64,000 nucleotides of DNA from assembly GCA_028386065.3 (NCBI GenBank), contig JAKUCV010005612.1, positions 33,885-97,884 of the forward strand, read 5' to 3'. Positions within the stretch are counted from its first letter, which is position 1. Each line of letters begins with the position of its first letter. The translations under genes and the position numbers were made by a program. Source of the DNA: Turnera subulata. Its lineage: Eukaryota; Streptophyta; Magnoliopsida; Malpighiales; Passifloraceae. Shown in pieces: positions 22,401 through 34,100 of the stretch. Below the pieces are notes generated by a model. That model worked only from the letters and a program-made list of their open reading frames with translations, had not been told where the DNA came from and searched no databases.

Positions 22401-22810
22401 AAATTTGCTAGTGTTGAAGAGGTAATGCAGGATGGGGTAGATGGTAATCAGTGGAACTATTGTTGGAGAAGGAGGCTGTTTGTCTGGGAGGAGGAATCTG
22501 TGGAAGAGCTTGAAAAAATGTTAGCCTCGGTGGCATTGAACCAACACAAGATGGATACATGGCGATGGATAGGGGAGAGGAATGGGATTTATACTGTCAA
22601 ATCAGGGTATGAAGCTACTAACAACTGTATGAATTCGGGGTATTTGATGCCGTGGATATGGATTGGTTGTGCACCTATGAAGGTGGAATGTTTTTTTTGG
22701 ATGGCCTTAAATAATGGGATCGCAACAAGAGTTGTTTTGCTTAGGAATAATATAGTCCAAAGGGAGATGGCAGGATGCCAATTCTGCGATGAAATGATTG
22801 AAGACCGTGA
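19464..22810 (+). pseudogene. LINE ORF2: endonuclease, reverse transcriptase, partial zf-RVT
   Basis: The endonuclease begins MFSWNVRGLG and keeps FLCETR, GVYGP, WVLIGDFNEIL and, after a stop, GSDHCPI. The RT begins near 20760 with DKAPGPDGF, DDYRPICLI, KIDFKKAYDTVSW and GLKQGDPLSPFLFNLV. The normal FADD active site reads FAGN (21538-21549), losing both catalytic aspartates. Stop codons interrupt at about 20031, 20643, 21144, 21306 and 21972. The zf-RVT (CQFCDEMIED) is cut by the copia at 22812. ORF2 once nicked target DNA and primed reverse transcription; this copy is dead. Confidence 0.9.
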
Positions 22811-22811
22811 C

Positions 22812-22999
22812 TGTAGAAACAAAAGGAATTGTGAAAGGCACACTGATGCGTTGCCCTGCCTATGTTATTATAGTATTTGTAGTAGTGTTACAGTAGGAGT
22901 ATATAACCTACACGATAGAATACAGCTCATGATAATACACAACAATAGTCATCTACAATTATGAGACCTATCCTAACAACCTGATAAACATCTTATCTG
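22812..22999 (-). repeat. 3' LTR of the copia at 22812-25473
   Basis: Nearly identical to 25281-25473 up to ATCTTATCT. The final TCTAACA of the 5' LTR is not present here, so the internal deletion probably ended at or inside this LTR edge. Confidence 0.85.
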
Positions 23000-23005
23000 A
23001 AGTTG

Positions 23006-23640
23006 TTAAGATAAACATCTTACCTGATAAACAACTTTATGAGACCAATTGTATGGCCTCAATAATGGAAAACATAAACAACCAAAAACCTTAAGAAAAG
23101 AATAATCCGGGGTAGATTTAAGTAAAACCTGATAAGGAGATTTATGTTGTAGGATTGGAGTCGGTAAGCGATTAATTAAATAAACTGAAGTTTCAAAGGC
23201 AAAGTGCCAAAATTTACGGGGAACATTAGCAGTAGCCATTAACGTTAAACCTGTTTCCACGACATGCCTGTGCCGACGTTCAATAGCACCCTGTTGCTCA
23301 TGAGTATGCGGACACATCACACGATGTTGAATACCAGTGTTTGTGAAAAATTTGTTTAATTTCCGGTACTCTCCACCCCAGTCGGTTTGAACTGCTTTAA
23401 TCTTGAGGGAAAATTGATTCTCAACTTGTTTTTGAAACAATAAAAAGCAAGAAAACACATCAGACTTGTGCTTGATAGGGAAGAACCAAAGAAATTTACT
23501 GAAATCATCCAAAAACAAGACATAATAAAAATGACCATCAACACTCGATGTTGGAGAAGGACCCCAAACATCACTGTAAACAAGTTCCAAGGGACATGAT
23601 GCCCGTTTATTTGTAGACGGCAAATGAAGCCGGGACTGTT
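23006..23640 (-). pseudogene. Copia integrase core (fragment)
   Basis: Follows gag-protease after an in-frame TAG near 23699. The catalytic D-D-E pattern is visible: YSDVWGPSPT (first D), VQTDWGGEYRKL (second D) and HEQQGAIERRHRHVV (E). It then reads LINRLPTPIL and VFGCLCFPLLRPYN and ends at the deletion junction near 23010. The integrase catalyses strand transfer of the cDNA; here the polyprotein is cut short before RT. Confidence 0.85.
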
Positions 23641-23698
23641 TTCCTAAAGGACAATGAGGACAATGAGAGACACTAGAAGAACGAAGAACAGGTAAAGA

Positions 23699-25255
23699 CT
23701 ACTGGGAAAGGAGTTGTTGTTGGACCCAAAAATGAGGATGCCCTAGACGCCTGTGCCAAATCAAAGGTGTCACCCGAACAGCAAGGAATGCCTCCAGTTG
23801 ACGTTTAGTAGAAGCAGAGGACAATTGATACAGGCCATTAATGCTCGGACCTGTGAGAATTGTGGTCTTGGTAGCCTGGTCCTTAACACAAAAATAGCGA
23901 GGGTGAAACTCAAAATACACAGCATTATCTTGTGTAAATTTTTGGACAGAGAGAAGAGATTTGGTTAGGGTAGGAACATGAAGGATATCAAGTAAATGTA
24001 AAGGTTTAGTTGAAGTAGAGAAGGATTGAGAACCAATACCCGCAATTGGCAATTGAGCACCATTACCTACTTGCAACGAATCAGGACCCTGATAATCATC
24101 ATACTGTTGGAATTGATGGAAGTCTGGGGTGACATGATGGCTTGCCCCTGTATCCGGATACCAAAGAGAAGGAGCATACGAGGCCGGCGGTGAAGGAACC
24201 GCGGTGGCAAGATGTGCAGCAGGTTGCGCTCCTGTATGTCTTTGGTAGCACTTGAGGGCTGTGTGCCCAATCTTACTACAAATCTGACACCGAGGGCGTG
24301 GGGCATCTCCATTCCAGTTAGAACTCCAGGAAGAACGATTGTCATTATTGTAATTGCCCTTACCGCGTCCCCAGTTCTTGCCTCCTCGGCCACGATTACC
24401 TCCCCGACCACGGTTGTTGTGCCCCTGAGGAGTAAAGGGGGCTCGTTGCACCTGGTTTGCTGTTGGAATTGGTGTGGTCATCAGTGCCGCAGGTGCCATA
24501 GGTGCAACAACAGAAGAGCTTGATGACTCAAGATTCAAGGCTTTGACAGGATCGTCATATATGAACTCATGACTCATGAGAAGACTTTGCAATTCTGAGA
24601 ACTTGACGGGCTCGAGGCGAGTTTGCAAAGAGGCAGTAAGGGGCTTGAATTCTGCCTTCAAACCACGAAAGACATAAACATTAAAGTCATTAATTGACAA
24701 TGGCTTACCAGATGCAGCCATTTCATCAGCAAGGCGTTTAGCACGCTGCAAGAAACGGGAAACAGGCTCTTCTGACTGCTGCTCCAACCGTTGTAACGCC
24801 ATATGAATGGCCATAACACGGGTGTTGTTCGGAGACTCAAGGGTCTCTTCCAGCGCCTCCCAGACCTCACGTGATGTCTTCTTACTGACAACGGTAGAGA
24901 AAACTCCTTCGGTTACCGAAGAAAGAATAGCACTCAAGATCAAGCTATCCTGTTGGACCCACTGTTGGTGATTTGGGTTCGGCTGTAACTCTCCTCCTGC
25001 AGCATCAGACGGCACCAGGGAAGGTGGACAAGGGATGGAACCAGTGATATATCCCATCACACCTTGGCCTACTAAGAATGGCTCCATCTGAGCGCGCCAA
25101 AACACATAGTTCGTCTCTGTCAACTTGATCGAGATGTGGTGATGGACTTGAGACAACGGATGAGTGGCTGAGTCTAGGGCTACTAGTTTTGAAACTGTTA
25201 CTGTGGTTTTCTTGGAAGAACCAGAACTTTCTGCAATTTTTGGATCGGTTGCCAT
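23699..25255 (-). CDS. Copia Gag, protease and start of integrase
   Basis: The longer open frame begins at 25312, but that runs through the LTR and primer site. ATG at 25255 (MATDPKIAESS) is the better start and gives ~518 codons. The Gag domain is of the UBN2 type (TNYVFWRAQMEPFLVGQGV, then AIHMALQRLEQQSEEPVSRF). An RG-rich tract precedes a CCHC knuckle (CQICSKIGHTALKC). The protease carries DTGASHHV, and the zinc-finger start of integrase reads WHRRLGHPH. The frame ends at a TAG near 23699, after which integrase continues. It is unusually intact given the missing RT. Confidence 0.85.
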   Translation of the reverse strand: MATDPKIAESSGSSKKTTVTVSKLVALDSATHPLSQVHHHISIKLTETNYVFWRAQMEPFLVGQGVMGYITGSIPCPPSLVPSDAAGGELQPNPNHQQWVQQDSLILSAILSSVTEGVFSTVVSKKTSREVWEALEETLESPNNTRVMAIHMALQRLEQQSEEPVSRFLQRAKRLADEMAASGKPLSINDFNVYVFRGLKAEFKPLTASLQTRLEPVKFSELQSLLMSHEFIYDDPVKALNLESSSSSVVAPMAPAALMTTPIPTANQVQRAPFTPQGHNNRGRGGNRGRGGKNWGRGKGNYNNDNRSSWSSNWNGDAPRPRCQICSKIGHTALKCYQRHTGAQPAAHLATAVPSPPASYAPSLWYPDTGASHHVTPDFHQFQQYDDYQGPDSLQVGNGAQLPIAGIGSQSFSTSTKPLHLLDILHVPTLTKSLLSVQKFTQDNAVYFEFHPRYFCVKDQATKTTILTGPSINGLYQLSSASTKRQLEAFLAVRVTPLIWHRRLGHPHFWVQQQLLSQ

Positions 25256-25280
25256 TAGAGCTTGTATGGCTCCGCTACCA

Positions 25281-25473
25281 TGTAGAAACAAAAGGAATTG
25301 TGAAAGGCACACTGATGCGTTGCCCTGCCTCTGTTATTATAGTATTTGCAGTAGTGTTACAGTAGGAGTATATAACGTACACGATAGAATACAGCTCATG
25401 ATAATACACAACAATAGTCATCTACAATTATGAGACCTATCCTAACAACCTGATAAACATCTTATCTCTAACA
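25281..25473 (-). repeat. 5' LTR of the copia at 22812-25473
   Basis: 193 bp. On the plus strand it begins TGTAGAAAC and ends TCTCTAACA, so the minus-strand LTR runs TGTTAGAG to TTTCTACA. It is flanked by the primer site on one side and TSD GTGAC on the other. Confidence 0.9.
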
Positions 25474-25993
25474 GTGACCATTTGTTTGTGAATTGCAAGC
25501 TCTTGTGGGGGTTGTGGAGTCAACTATGTCAATGGTGGGGGGTATGCTGGTGTAGCCCTAAAAGTTTGGAGGATCTGTATATCCAGTGGGCAGGCCTGGT
25601 TGGTGATAAAAGAGTTAGAGCTCCATGGATGGTGATATTCTTCTGTACAATTTGGAACATCTGGCTCTCAAGGAATAAGTTGATTTTCCGAATCCAAAGG
25701 GGTTGATTGGGGAAAAATGCTGTAAGTTGTGTTATTTAGGACTCTTATGTGGATAAAAACCTCCCAGCCCAGTTTTCCATATGATCTAACTGCTCTTCTT
25801 ATCAATCCTAAGAGTGTTCTTGTGTGGCATGGGAAGGGTTGTAACTTATCAAGATTCTGAGTTTGATTTTACCTTGTAACTTTTGTATTTGTATTTAGTC
25901 TATGATGTATTGTGTTTAGTCATATTCTTATGAGTCAACTAGTACTTTGATGATATTAATAAAAGTTCGTCGTATTCATCAAAAAAATAAAAA
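25474..25993 (+). mobile_element. 3' end of the split LINE
   Basis: Resumes the zf-RVT reading (SDHLFVNCKLLWGLWSQLC, then IWNIWLSRNKLIF), followed by ~280 bp of 3'UTR and an A-rich tail. Confidence 0.85.
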
Positions 25994-26492
25994 GGAAACC
26001 CATGATGTGAGCCAAAAACCAAGGCAAAAGGAAAGATTACATAAGTCACATCCTCAAAAGGCAAGATGTTACATTGTCAAAGGCAAGCAGCAACACAGAT
26101 ATACATAGTCCAAGCACAAAACTTTTCTAACTGACAAATCCCCGGTAACACAGGGGTTTCACAGGTAAAAGGCCAACCAGATGATCCCGGAGTTCTGGCT
26201 CCACAGTACTTGTTTCCAATCAACTCTCAGCAAATGAGTATTATGTCCCAGCCTTTGGTTCTAGCGACATGCAGACAATCTTCCTCGTCTACGAACCATC
26301 CAAAAGTCAATGCAGCAATCAATTACCATAACAGTCTCATATATTTCCAATAAATATTGGTGCATTGCATAGTCTCAACCATTGTAACATCTCCTCGTAC
26401 ATTTTTTCCCAACGGAGGTCCTAAAGAAACCAGCACCACAGTCCTGATAATAAGTGTTACCTTTGCTTGAATAGAAAGACTGATTAGCAAAT

Positions 26493-26576
26493 ATAAAACA
26501 TCAGACATCACAAGCACCAGATTGACCAATTTCAATAAAACATCAGACGTCACAAGCACCAGATTGACCAATTTCA
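26493..26576. repeat. 42-bp tandem duplication
   Basis: Two adjacent copies (26493-26534 and 26535-26576), both beginning ATAAAACATCAGAC and differing at one or two positions. Confidence 0.8.
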
Positions 26577-27050
26577 ACTCAAAAGTCTGCATTTGCTAAC
26601 ATTTAAATTTCGAAGGAACATATAACTGACTCTCACTTTTCACTTAAAGAAACCCAGAGCAGGTACTAATGAACAACAACTTCAAGAACATTAACACCAA
26701 GCTTGATGAGAAATCAGATTTATTAATGAAGGTTTGCAGAGACTGAGGGACCACACTGGAACCCTAGCCCCCAACGATTTTGGAGGAAGATGAGCTCCAA
26801 GGCGTCGACTCGGAGATGGCGTGGACGATCGGACGAGGTACCTGTGGTGGTTCTCGTGCACTGGCTAGATCTGGAGTAGGTTACCTCATCTGAAGGGAAG
26901 CCACGGTTGGCGTCGCCGACGAGGACAGAGGAGGGAGGGGGATGGTGCACGGCGGGGAGAGGAGGAGCGAGGGCTACGACAGGGGGAAGGACGAGCGGTA
27001 CGAAACGACACCGTATGATCTCAATCTGCTCGATCAAAAGTCAATATTAA

Positions 27051-27236
27051 CAGTGTTATCAAACCCGGACCGGCCAGGACGGTCGAACCCTGTCAACCGT
27101 GACTCGGCGGGGTCTCTGGGTTAATAATTTCTTTATTAATTTCCGTTTGAACTGAGGTTTGACCATTACGTACCCGGTAAAACCACGACCCATAGGCCCG
27201 ACCGGTTCAACCTCCGGTTCGGGTTTAATAACACTG
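27051..27236. mobile_element. Short TIR element (MITE, hAT-like)
   Basis: 186 bp. The left end CAGTGTTATCAAACCCGG and the reverse complement of the right end CAGTGTTATTAAACCCGA form imperfect terminal inverted repeats. A clear TSD could not be read. No ORF. Confidence 0.6.
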
Positions 27237-28689
27237 AAATTGATCTACCACTGCTACACAGCTTTACTAACTAGATCTGATAATAATTTCATCATCCAAA
27301 GCTATCATGGATTCCCGAATGGGAGAGATTATGCCAAATATTTGCACAAGAAATCATAACAAAAACTGCAAAAAAAATTATTGAGAAGAGAGATTTAGAA
27401 CATTTTCTGGTCAAAAAAAGAGTTATCCCAAATGTGACCGTGGCCATGTTGTTCCCGATACTGCAAGCAATTGCCGATGATGATTGCAAAAAAATATTAA
27501 GAGCAGCAGCATAAAAAATTGTTGCAGCAGGCGTAATTAAACTAATAAGAAAAGGAAAATTTTACAAGAAAGTCCAAATTTATCATTATGGCAAGTCTAT
27601 TGATCAGTCAAGATGATACAGGAAAATGTTCCCACCAAGTTATTGATCTTCATATCAAGAGTGGATTACAAATTAGCAAATAATAGTCAATAAAACTTCT
27701 GTTAATAGTTAGCTAAATAACTCCCGTGTGATTATCATATCATATTTCCCATTCCAAAGAATACAATACCACACAAGGCCATTGTGCTAAAGAATGATAT
27801 CATATTCTAGATGACTATGTCAAATATAACGAGGAGGTTTGGCTAGATCATGAAAGAACAAAAACAACTTCATATATGTAACAAAAGAATGTTCTAGCAA
27901 TCTCAACACGCTAGCAAACTAATCTATGCTCTGTATAAACACTATACCAAAACCTGCATCTTCAGAAAGATGCGAAAAGTGGAGAAACACATAAAAACCC
28001 AGAGCTCCCAAAAATGGACATCAATTTTTGAGTCTGTCAGGTTATACTAATTACTACATGCGTAAATAGATGAATATGTCAATATAATTATTTTAAGAAA
28101 AATTATGAATACTCTACCAAAATTCAACGTGGAGCAAGTTTTTATATTCTTAATATTGATTTCGCATGTAAATAACTGAGATCATTAGAAGCATGTTTAT
28201 ACAAATACAACCCAACACATTCTTAAGACCAGTACAAGTCCAGTAAAACGCTTAACTGTAGATTTCCTTATTATATTGCTGTACGTTACTTATGAATTAA
28301 TCTTTTTTTTCTCAAAGTGAACAATCACAACACAAAGTAAATCCTGGCCATCACTAATACAAAAGGAAGTAAAAAGCCACGGTCAGTTTCAGGTGAACAT
28401 TGCTTTGGGGGATGCAATCCCATTTCTTAAAGGTCATAAAGCTCAGTATAATAGCAGTAATCTACCATCATAAAATGATGTCTACCAGCATTATAGACAA
28501 CCCATACCTCCAATATTTCAAGTTTCTTTCTTTTTATTTTAAAATTAAATTTCATGGGACTTACCTTCTAATTTCTGTCTGAGGAGTGGCAAAGGAGACC
28601 TGCAGTTTAGGAATGATTCTTAAGTTTCCATACATCAAACTTTCCAGTTTGAAAGAACGAACGAAAGAAAAAAAGAACATGTGTATATC

Positions 28690-29582
28690 AAGGTGTAGGC
28701 AGGGAAAAAAATAGGCACCATAGGGGGAGTCTTGAGAGGAGTAGGGCAATCCTGGGGTGCTCTAGAGTAAGAACCAGGCCTGGAAAATTATCTATCTTCC
28801 GGATAATACTTGAAGTTATTCTGTTAAGTTCTTTGACAGGAGTGAAATTCATGGATCTATGAGTTGATTTTGGGGTTGGTTTCTTCTTATCCCTGACATC
28901 TATATCAGGCTTCACGCTGACTGGAGTGGACTCATTTTCTCTCTTGGTTAATTTGAAGTATAGCTGCCAGTTTAGCAGGTGGTGCTGGATGCTTTACCAT
29001 GGAACTGTGGTTTTGACTTTTGAGGAAGAGAGACAACAGGTTTCTTCTTGCTCACAGTCCTTGGCGCCGAGTCGGGATTGTTAGAGATGAAATCCTGCCA
29101 AAATGGCAAAGAAAGTCAGTTACTGCATTTGCATTTGGATCAAAAGCGATTCACATGATGCCTTTTTTACCCTTTAATTAGGTCACCATATCAACTTCTT
29201 CTTCCACCTTCCTACTCTCAGATTTGCGTTCCAACTCCAGCTTGCAAACCATCATTACCATAACTGTCAGCAAGCATGCTTCCAGTATTACTTTTTACTT
29301 GTACTTGAACTTCTTCTTTATCAGCAGTGTTCTTGCCTTCTACGTTTGCCATTTCTGAATCCTGGGTTGTATTCTCATGACCCTTAGCTTCATTTTCCAC
29401 CTCAGCAACATTGCATTGGCTTGCTCAAGCAATGCTGCTGCCTTCCTCGCGGCCATATTCTTATAATGTGCTTCAAAGAAAGCTTTTTTCTGCGCAACTG
29501 AACAACAAAAAGTGAAATGCAACAGCTGATGCAGTGGTTCACAGTTATTATCCTCCAAGATAAATCCACTGAAAATCACCAA
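28690..29582 (-). pseudogene. WVD2-like / TPX2-family microtubule protein, fragment
   Basis: Broken minus-strand pieces in the expected order. First KKAFFEAHYKNMAARKAAALLEQANA (29440-29500), then after a frameshift ENEAKGHENTTQDSEM. Next VSKKKPVVSLPQKSKPQFHG (~28990-29070) and KPTPKSTHRSMNFTPVKEL with NRITSSIIRKIDN (28780-28890). After another frameshift comes QDCPTPLKTPPM (28735-28770). These match the central part of plant WVD2-like proteins, which bundle cortical microtubules. The TPX2 signature region, start and stop are not all present, and several stops and frameshifts intervene. Family assignment is from memory of the motif order. Confidence 0.6.
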
Positions 29583-29954
29583 ACGTAGAAACTAAGGTCC
29601 TTCCAGCACCAGGGTAGAAATAAAAAAAACATGGTCTAATTTTCAAAATGTTGAACAAAATGTGAATATCTAGTGGAAACATCAATAACTAAAGATTTAC
29701 ACCAATCTTGCAACTAGGCCACAATGAACGCAACAACCGTATGCCTAAATTAGCCCCACATAAAAGAACAACTGTGGACACCTTCTTATTCATGTAAGTG
29801 GACTCCTTGTCAGTTGTCACTCATTAACTGAAAGCATAGATAAGCCACACACTTCAGAAGAGTCGGATTTTAATTGAATTTGGCAATGAGCAAAACTAAC
29901 ACAGATTACCAGGACTAAGAAATTTCTGCTTAAGAAGGAATGAGAATGAATTAC

Positions 29955-30815
29955 CTCATGTTACAAACCAAAGTACTTTTGATCTTTTTCCCTGTGACAA
30001 TCTGAAAGATCCGAAGCCCTCTGCTGAATGCATCATTAAATAGGGTCCTTGTCTGCATTGACTGGAACCCCCGGCATCCAGGAAAGAAATGCCACAGGGA
30101 CGATAACTATCACTCCAAACATTATATCGTAGAACCGAGCCACAGAAACCACTGAATTCCAAAGTACAGTGCGCAGAAAGGGACGAAGTACTTGGGGAAT
30201 CAACAGCATATGCCCCATCCAGTTGGAAGAAAATCCAACAAACTGGTGAATAGATCCACAAATTTGAAAGATTTGAACTCGAGCAAGGCAACAATTGCAA
30301 GTATTGCAAGTGTAATGAGAAGAAAGCGGACCAAGCGATAGTAGATATGATCTCTTGCAGCGTACTTGTCCCTGGCATATGCGATACCAACCAAAAAAGA
30401 ATGCAGCAACCAAAATATAAATCCAGGACAGAAACTAAACAGCAATGCTGGTACTTCCAGCTGTAATACCAAGCTGGTAAGAAGAAACGGAGGTCTAAGA
30501 TTACTTAAGTACACAAACGTGTCCTTAGATACAGTACTGTGGTATGCATAAACTGTAAGTATCAATCCAAGCTCAATGGCCTTTATAAAATGGCTGCGAG
30601 CATATAGTCTGTAATTTTCTGCAAAACTCTTGTGCTGCACAACAAAACCACGCCCAGTGGCACGATATTTTGCACCACAGTGAAGTATCGTTCGGCCAAA
30701 GAAGTGAGCCCGAGTTCCCATGTAGAATGTGTAGAATACAGATGAGAGCTGGAGCTGCATTGTTATGAAATCCCAGACAGCTTGGAGAAGGCCAAGCACA
30801 AGACAAGAGAGCTTT
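29955..30815 (-). pseudogene. Callose synthase (glucan synthase-like) C-terminal fragment
   Basis: An open stretch of 199 codons from ~30799 carries the hallmark GSL C-terminus: GRTILHCGAKYRATGRGFVV and AENYRLYARSHFIKAIELGL, followed by several hydrophobic membrane segments. Two frameshifts follow, one near 30215 (LPTGWGI to PQVLRPFLRTVLWNSVVSV) and one near 30065 (LSWMPG to QSMQTRTLFNDAFSRGL). It ends with KSTLVCNMR and a stop at ~29955. Callose synthases are plasma-membrane enzymes of about 1,900 residues making beta-1,3-glucan from UDP-glucose. Only ~270 residues remain, so this is debris. Confidence 0.85.
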
Positions 30816-31101
30816 CAACTATCATCGGGAAAGGAAAGTGTTCCTTGGACGTGTTACTCTTAATTAGAACTACATTTTAAGATTGCAATAGGTTTTTAAA
30901 CTGAAAGAAAATATATGATACAATTTATTTGGGCATTATTACTCTCGAGTCATATATATCATGGGGCAACTCTGCTGCATCAATGAATTTTATTTTATAT
31001 TGATTTTTATGTTTTTTTTATGTCGGCTAGCAATTTTAGATCATTGGGTGTAAAGTTAACTTCCATTCCATGCGATTAAATTACTCCGTAATCTCTTTCA
31101 C
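30816..31101. other. AT-rich junction DNA
   Basis: Nothing recognised between the callose synthase fragment and the decayed copia. Confidence 0.5.
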
Positions 31102-34100
31102 TCACTTACATCCATCATTTTCTTATTGATACCATCAAAAAAGTATATGATGGAGAAAAATGGTTGAAAGACCAATTCTAAAATGTATTACATACTAATA
31201 TCCACAAGTGTTACTCAACATGTCCAACAATCAGTGAGACTTGGATTTAAATATCTAATCACTTTAATATGATCATACATCTTATATGTGAGTAGTAAAT
31301 CTTCATAATTTATACATAATTTAGACATCTCATAATGAATGCACAAAAAATATTCTCCAACTTGTGAGGTTTCAATTCATTTCTTGAACATTAATTGAGA
31401 CTAAAATCTCCCTTCTGAATTGAAACATCACTTGATGAACTTTTATTAATATATCTTGAACTTTTATTAAACTTTATTGATATACACATCATGAGACAAA
31501 TTAAAATACTAATTGTTCTGTTATGGAATATTTAAATTCCAATAACATAAAATGTCTCAAGTATATCATATATTCAAAAGTTCATAGATAAGAAATTCTT
31601 GGTTATAATTCATAAGTAAACCAAGATCATAATTAGCTGGTAAGATATTATTAATACACATAAACAAAATTAATTTGCTCCCACCGATTAACAGTGTTTC
31701 ATTAGAATCTAAAGAAAGTAATGAAATCATTAAACAAAAGATGTCATTACCATTGAGTTTTCTTAAATATGTATATCAACATACATGTCATGTAATCTTT
31801 TCCTTCATTTGAGAAACCCAAAGTCGGTCCATATAAATCTCTTCCTTTAAATGTCATTCAGAAAAGCATTTTGACATTTATTTGGTTTGACCCCACATCA
31901 TAATGAGCCACTATTGCTATAATGATTCTTAAGAGTCCTTTTGGAAATAAAAGAAAAGGTCTCTTTGCAGGTAATGCCATCTTCCTGAGTATAATACTAG
32001 ACAACTGATTTGGCCTTATATTTTTAGATATTGCCAATAAAGTCGTGTTTGGTCTTAAAGACCCATAATACACAACTCTTTCACATAATTTTGGCAACTC
32101 TACTAAATTCCAAACCTAGTTGTAATTTGTTCATTTCAACTCATCTTTCATGACATTCAGCCACATTTCAAAATCATTATGGCTTAAAATAAAACTGAAC
32201 CTTCATTTATCTCAAATCAAATTCAGACTCTTGTAAATAAATCATAAGAGCATATGAAATCATAAATATTCTTAATTTAAGAGTTCATCTTAATATGATC
32301 TTTACGATTTATTTACTGAGATTCACTTATTGCAGATTCATTGATGACGATTATATCATTATGAGTGGGAAAATTTTGTTGTTCTAAATAAATTGTCAGA
32401 CTCATCGACAATCATAGAAACAACAACTCTAGTAAAAGTCACTTATACATAGATATGTAACAAGGCTTTACAAACTTTTATCTTTAAAAATTTTTCACTC
32501 CCACTAATGTCACCATTCTTAATGAAACTTGCAATCTCAGTTTCATTCATTCTGATAACATGGTTAGAACAACAAAATATATCACCCTCTGGATAACCAA
32601 TAAATATATTGGATGTTCATAAGTCCAGTATATTTACACATGAATCATAAATCCTCGCTTCACCAAGCAACCTCATACATACAGGTACTTTAGACTAGAT
32701 TTCTTTATTTATCCAAAGCTCAAAATGAGTCTTGAAATCATCATAATAGAAACTTATCTAATAACCAAATGGTGAGTTTCAAGATATACATCCATGATAA
32801 TGAGGGTTATATTAAATTACTCATTATGCTCATAACAATTTCGATAATGGTACATTTCATCTCTCAGCAACTAAATTCAGTTGCAATGTACCATCATGTC
32901 ATGCTTTTCAAAAAATCTAACAAATGGACCAACAATTTGTCCAAATTTGTTATGCTTCTCATCATACTTATCATCTCTATCAAACCTAATGTTTTCACCA
33001 TTTTGTCTATTTGCTTCTCAACTTTATTGATAAATACATTTAAGTCATTTATCAATTGAGATTTTACATACAATAGACATACCAAAACATAATGTAAAAA
33101 GACATCGGTAAAGATGATAAAGATTATTAATAGAAATTGATACATCAAAAGATCACGTGTTTTCATATAACCTCAAGAACTAGGTGTTTGTGGTTAATTT
33201 TTCTTAAGCGTGTCTAATACAAACCACACAATTGCCAAGATTAATAAAATCCAGCTAATAGGATTTCATTACTTATTAATTTTTGTATTCTTTCCTTAGA
33301 CATATGTCTAAATCTTTATGCCACAAGTGAGTAAAATTTCCATCACCTATTCTACATTTTGAACAATCATTATGATTCAAATTTAATAAAATATCTATAT
33401 GAAAGGAACCAATATCCACTTTACGAAGGCCATCCTAAAGTACCAAAAATATTAAAATAAAATTTTCTACATGCTGAACACCCATTCTTAATTTTGTAAT
33501 CATACATAATCAAATTTTGAAAAATAAATCAAGATTTGAAAGTAATGAGTATTTAGTCGATACTTAAAAATACTTGATGGTGTTCACTGTAAAAGCATGC
33601 AAAAAGTTTTGATGGCCTCTATTGGAGCATTATATTGGCATCCTACATAAACATAAATTTTGCATCAAGCTCAAATGTAGATGTTACATCCAAATAATCT
33701 ACTAGGAAATATAACGAACTTTAATTAGATTGATTCAAAACATATTCAAGCATTGAGCTTATTTTTTCCGCTTTGAACCATGTCTTGTAATTAAGACAAT
33801 CCACATAATAGTGTTTGCGTTTCTTAATGACACTTATCATTATTCGTTATTGTGGATATGAGCAAATGATCTATTGATTTTCAATGATCCTTTATAGCTC
33901 TTTTCACTTTTCTTTCCTAGTTTTTCATTAGCTCTTGAGCAACATATGAGATCATTGTATGATTTTCTTGTTCTTAAGTCTCGCCTCTTTCTAAGCAAGT
34001 ATGCTTTCAATTATGTCACACTCTATTTCTCTTTTGCTTAATAGAAAATAGAATGGACTACACTCAATAGGCAAGAAAAGATCAATAAATTGTACAAGGA

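Larger units (their letters stand above)
22812..25473 (-). mobile_element. Ty1/copia deletion derivative without RT and RNase H
   Basis: TSD GTGAC at 22807-22811 and 25474-25478. LTRs are 25281-25473 (5', 193 bp) and 22812-~22999 (3', its last bases altered). A primer-binding site TGGTAGCGGAGCC adjoins the 5' LTR. The internal order on the minus strand is gag, protease, integrase, after which sequence passes directly to the 3' LTR. An internal deletion therefore removed RT, RNase H and probably the polypurine tract. It sits in a LINE. Confidence 0.9.
18698..25993 (+). mobile_element. Decayed L1-type LINE split by a copia element
   Basis: Plus-strand LINE with an ORF1 tail, ORF2 (endonuclease, RT, zf-RVT) and an A-rich 3' end (25980-25993). 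It is interrupted by the copia at 22812-25473 and resumes exactly at the copia TSD GTGAC. The 5' junction abuts an F-box fragment. The LINE TSD was not identified. Confidence 0.85.
25994..28689. other. Intergenic DNA with minor repeats
   Basis: No convincing gene. A GC-rich block (26750-27030) resembles a plant 5' leader or first exon, but its minus-strand 104-codon frame (26723-27037) has no recognisable domain. A 42-bp tandem duplication and a small MITE are listed separately. The remainder is AT-rich. Confidence 0.5.

Noticed and set aside
24067..24891. Small ORFs overlapping copia gag on both strands
   Set aside because: Shadows of the Gag-protease frame.
26723..27037. 104-aa minus-strand protein
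   Set aside because: GC-rich leader-like DNA without domain or homologous copy in the window.
32769..33166. Isoleucine/leucine-rich ORFs
   Set aside because: They lie in the decayed copia and arise from AT-rich composition.
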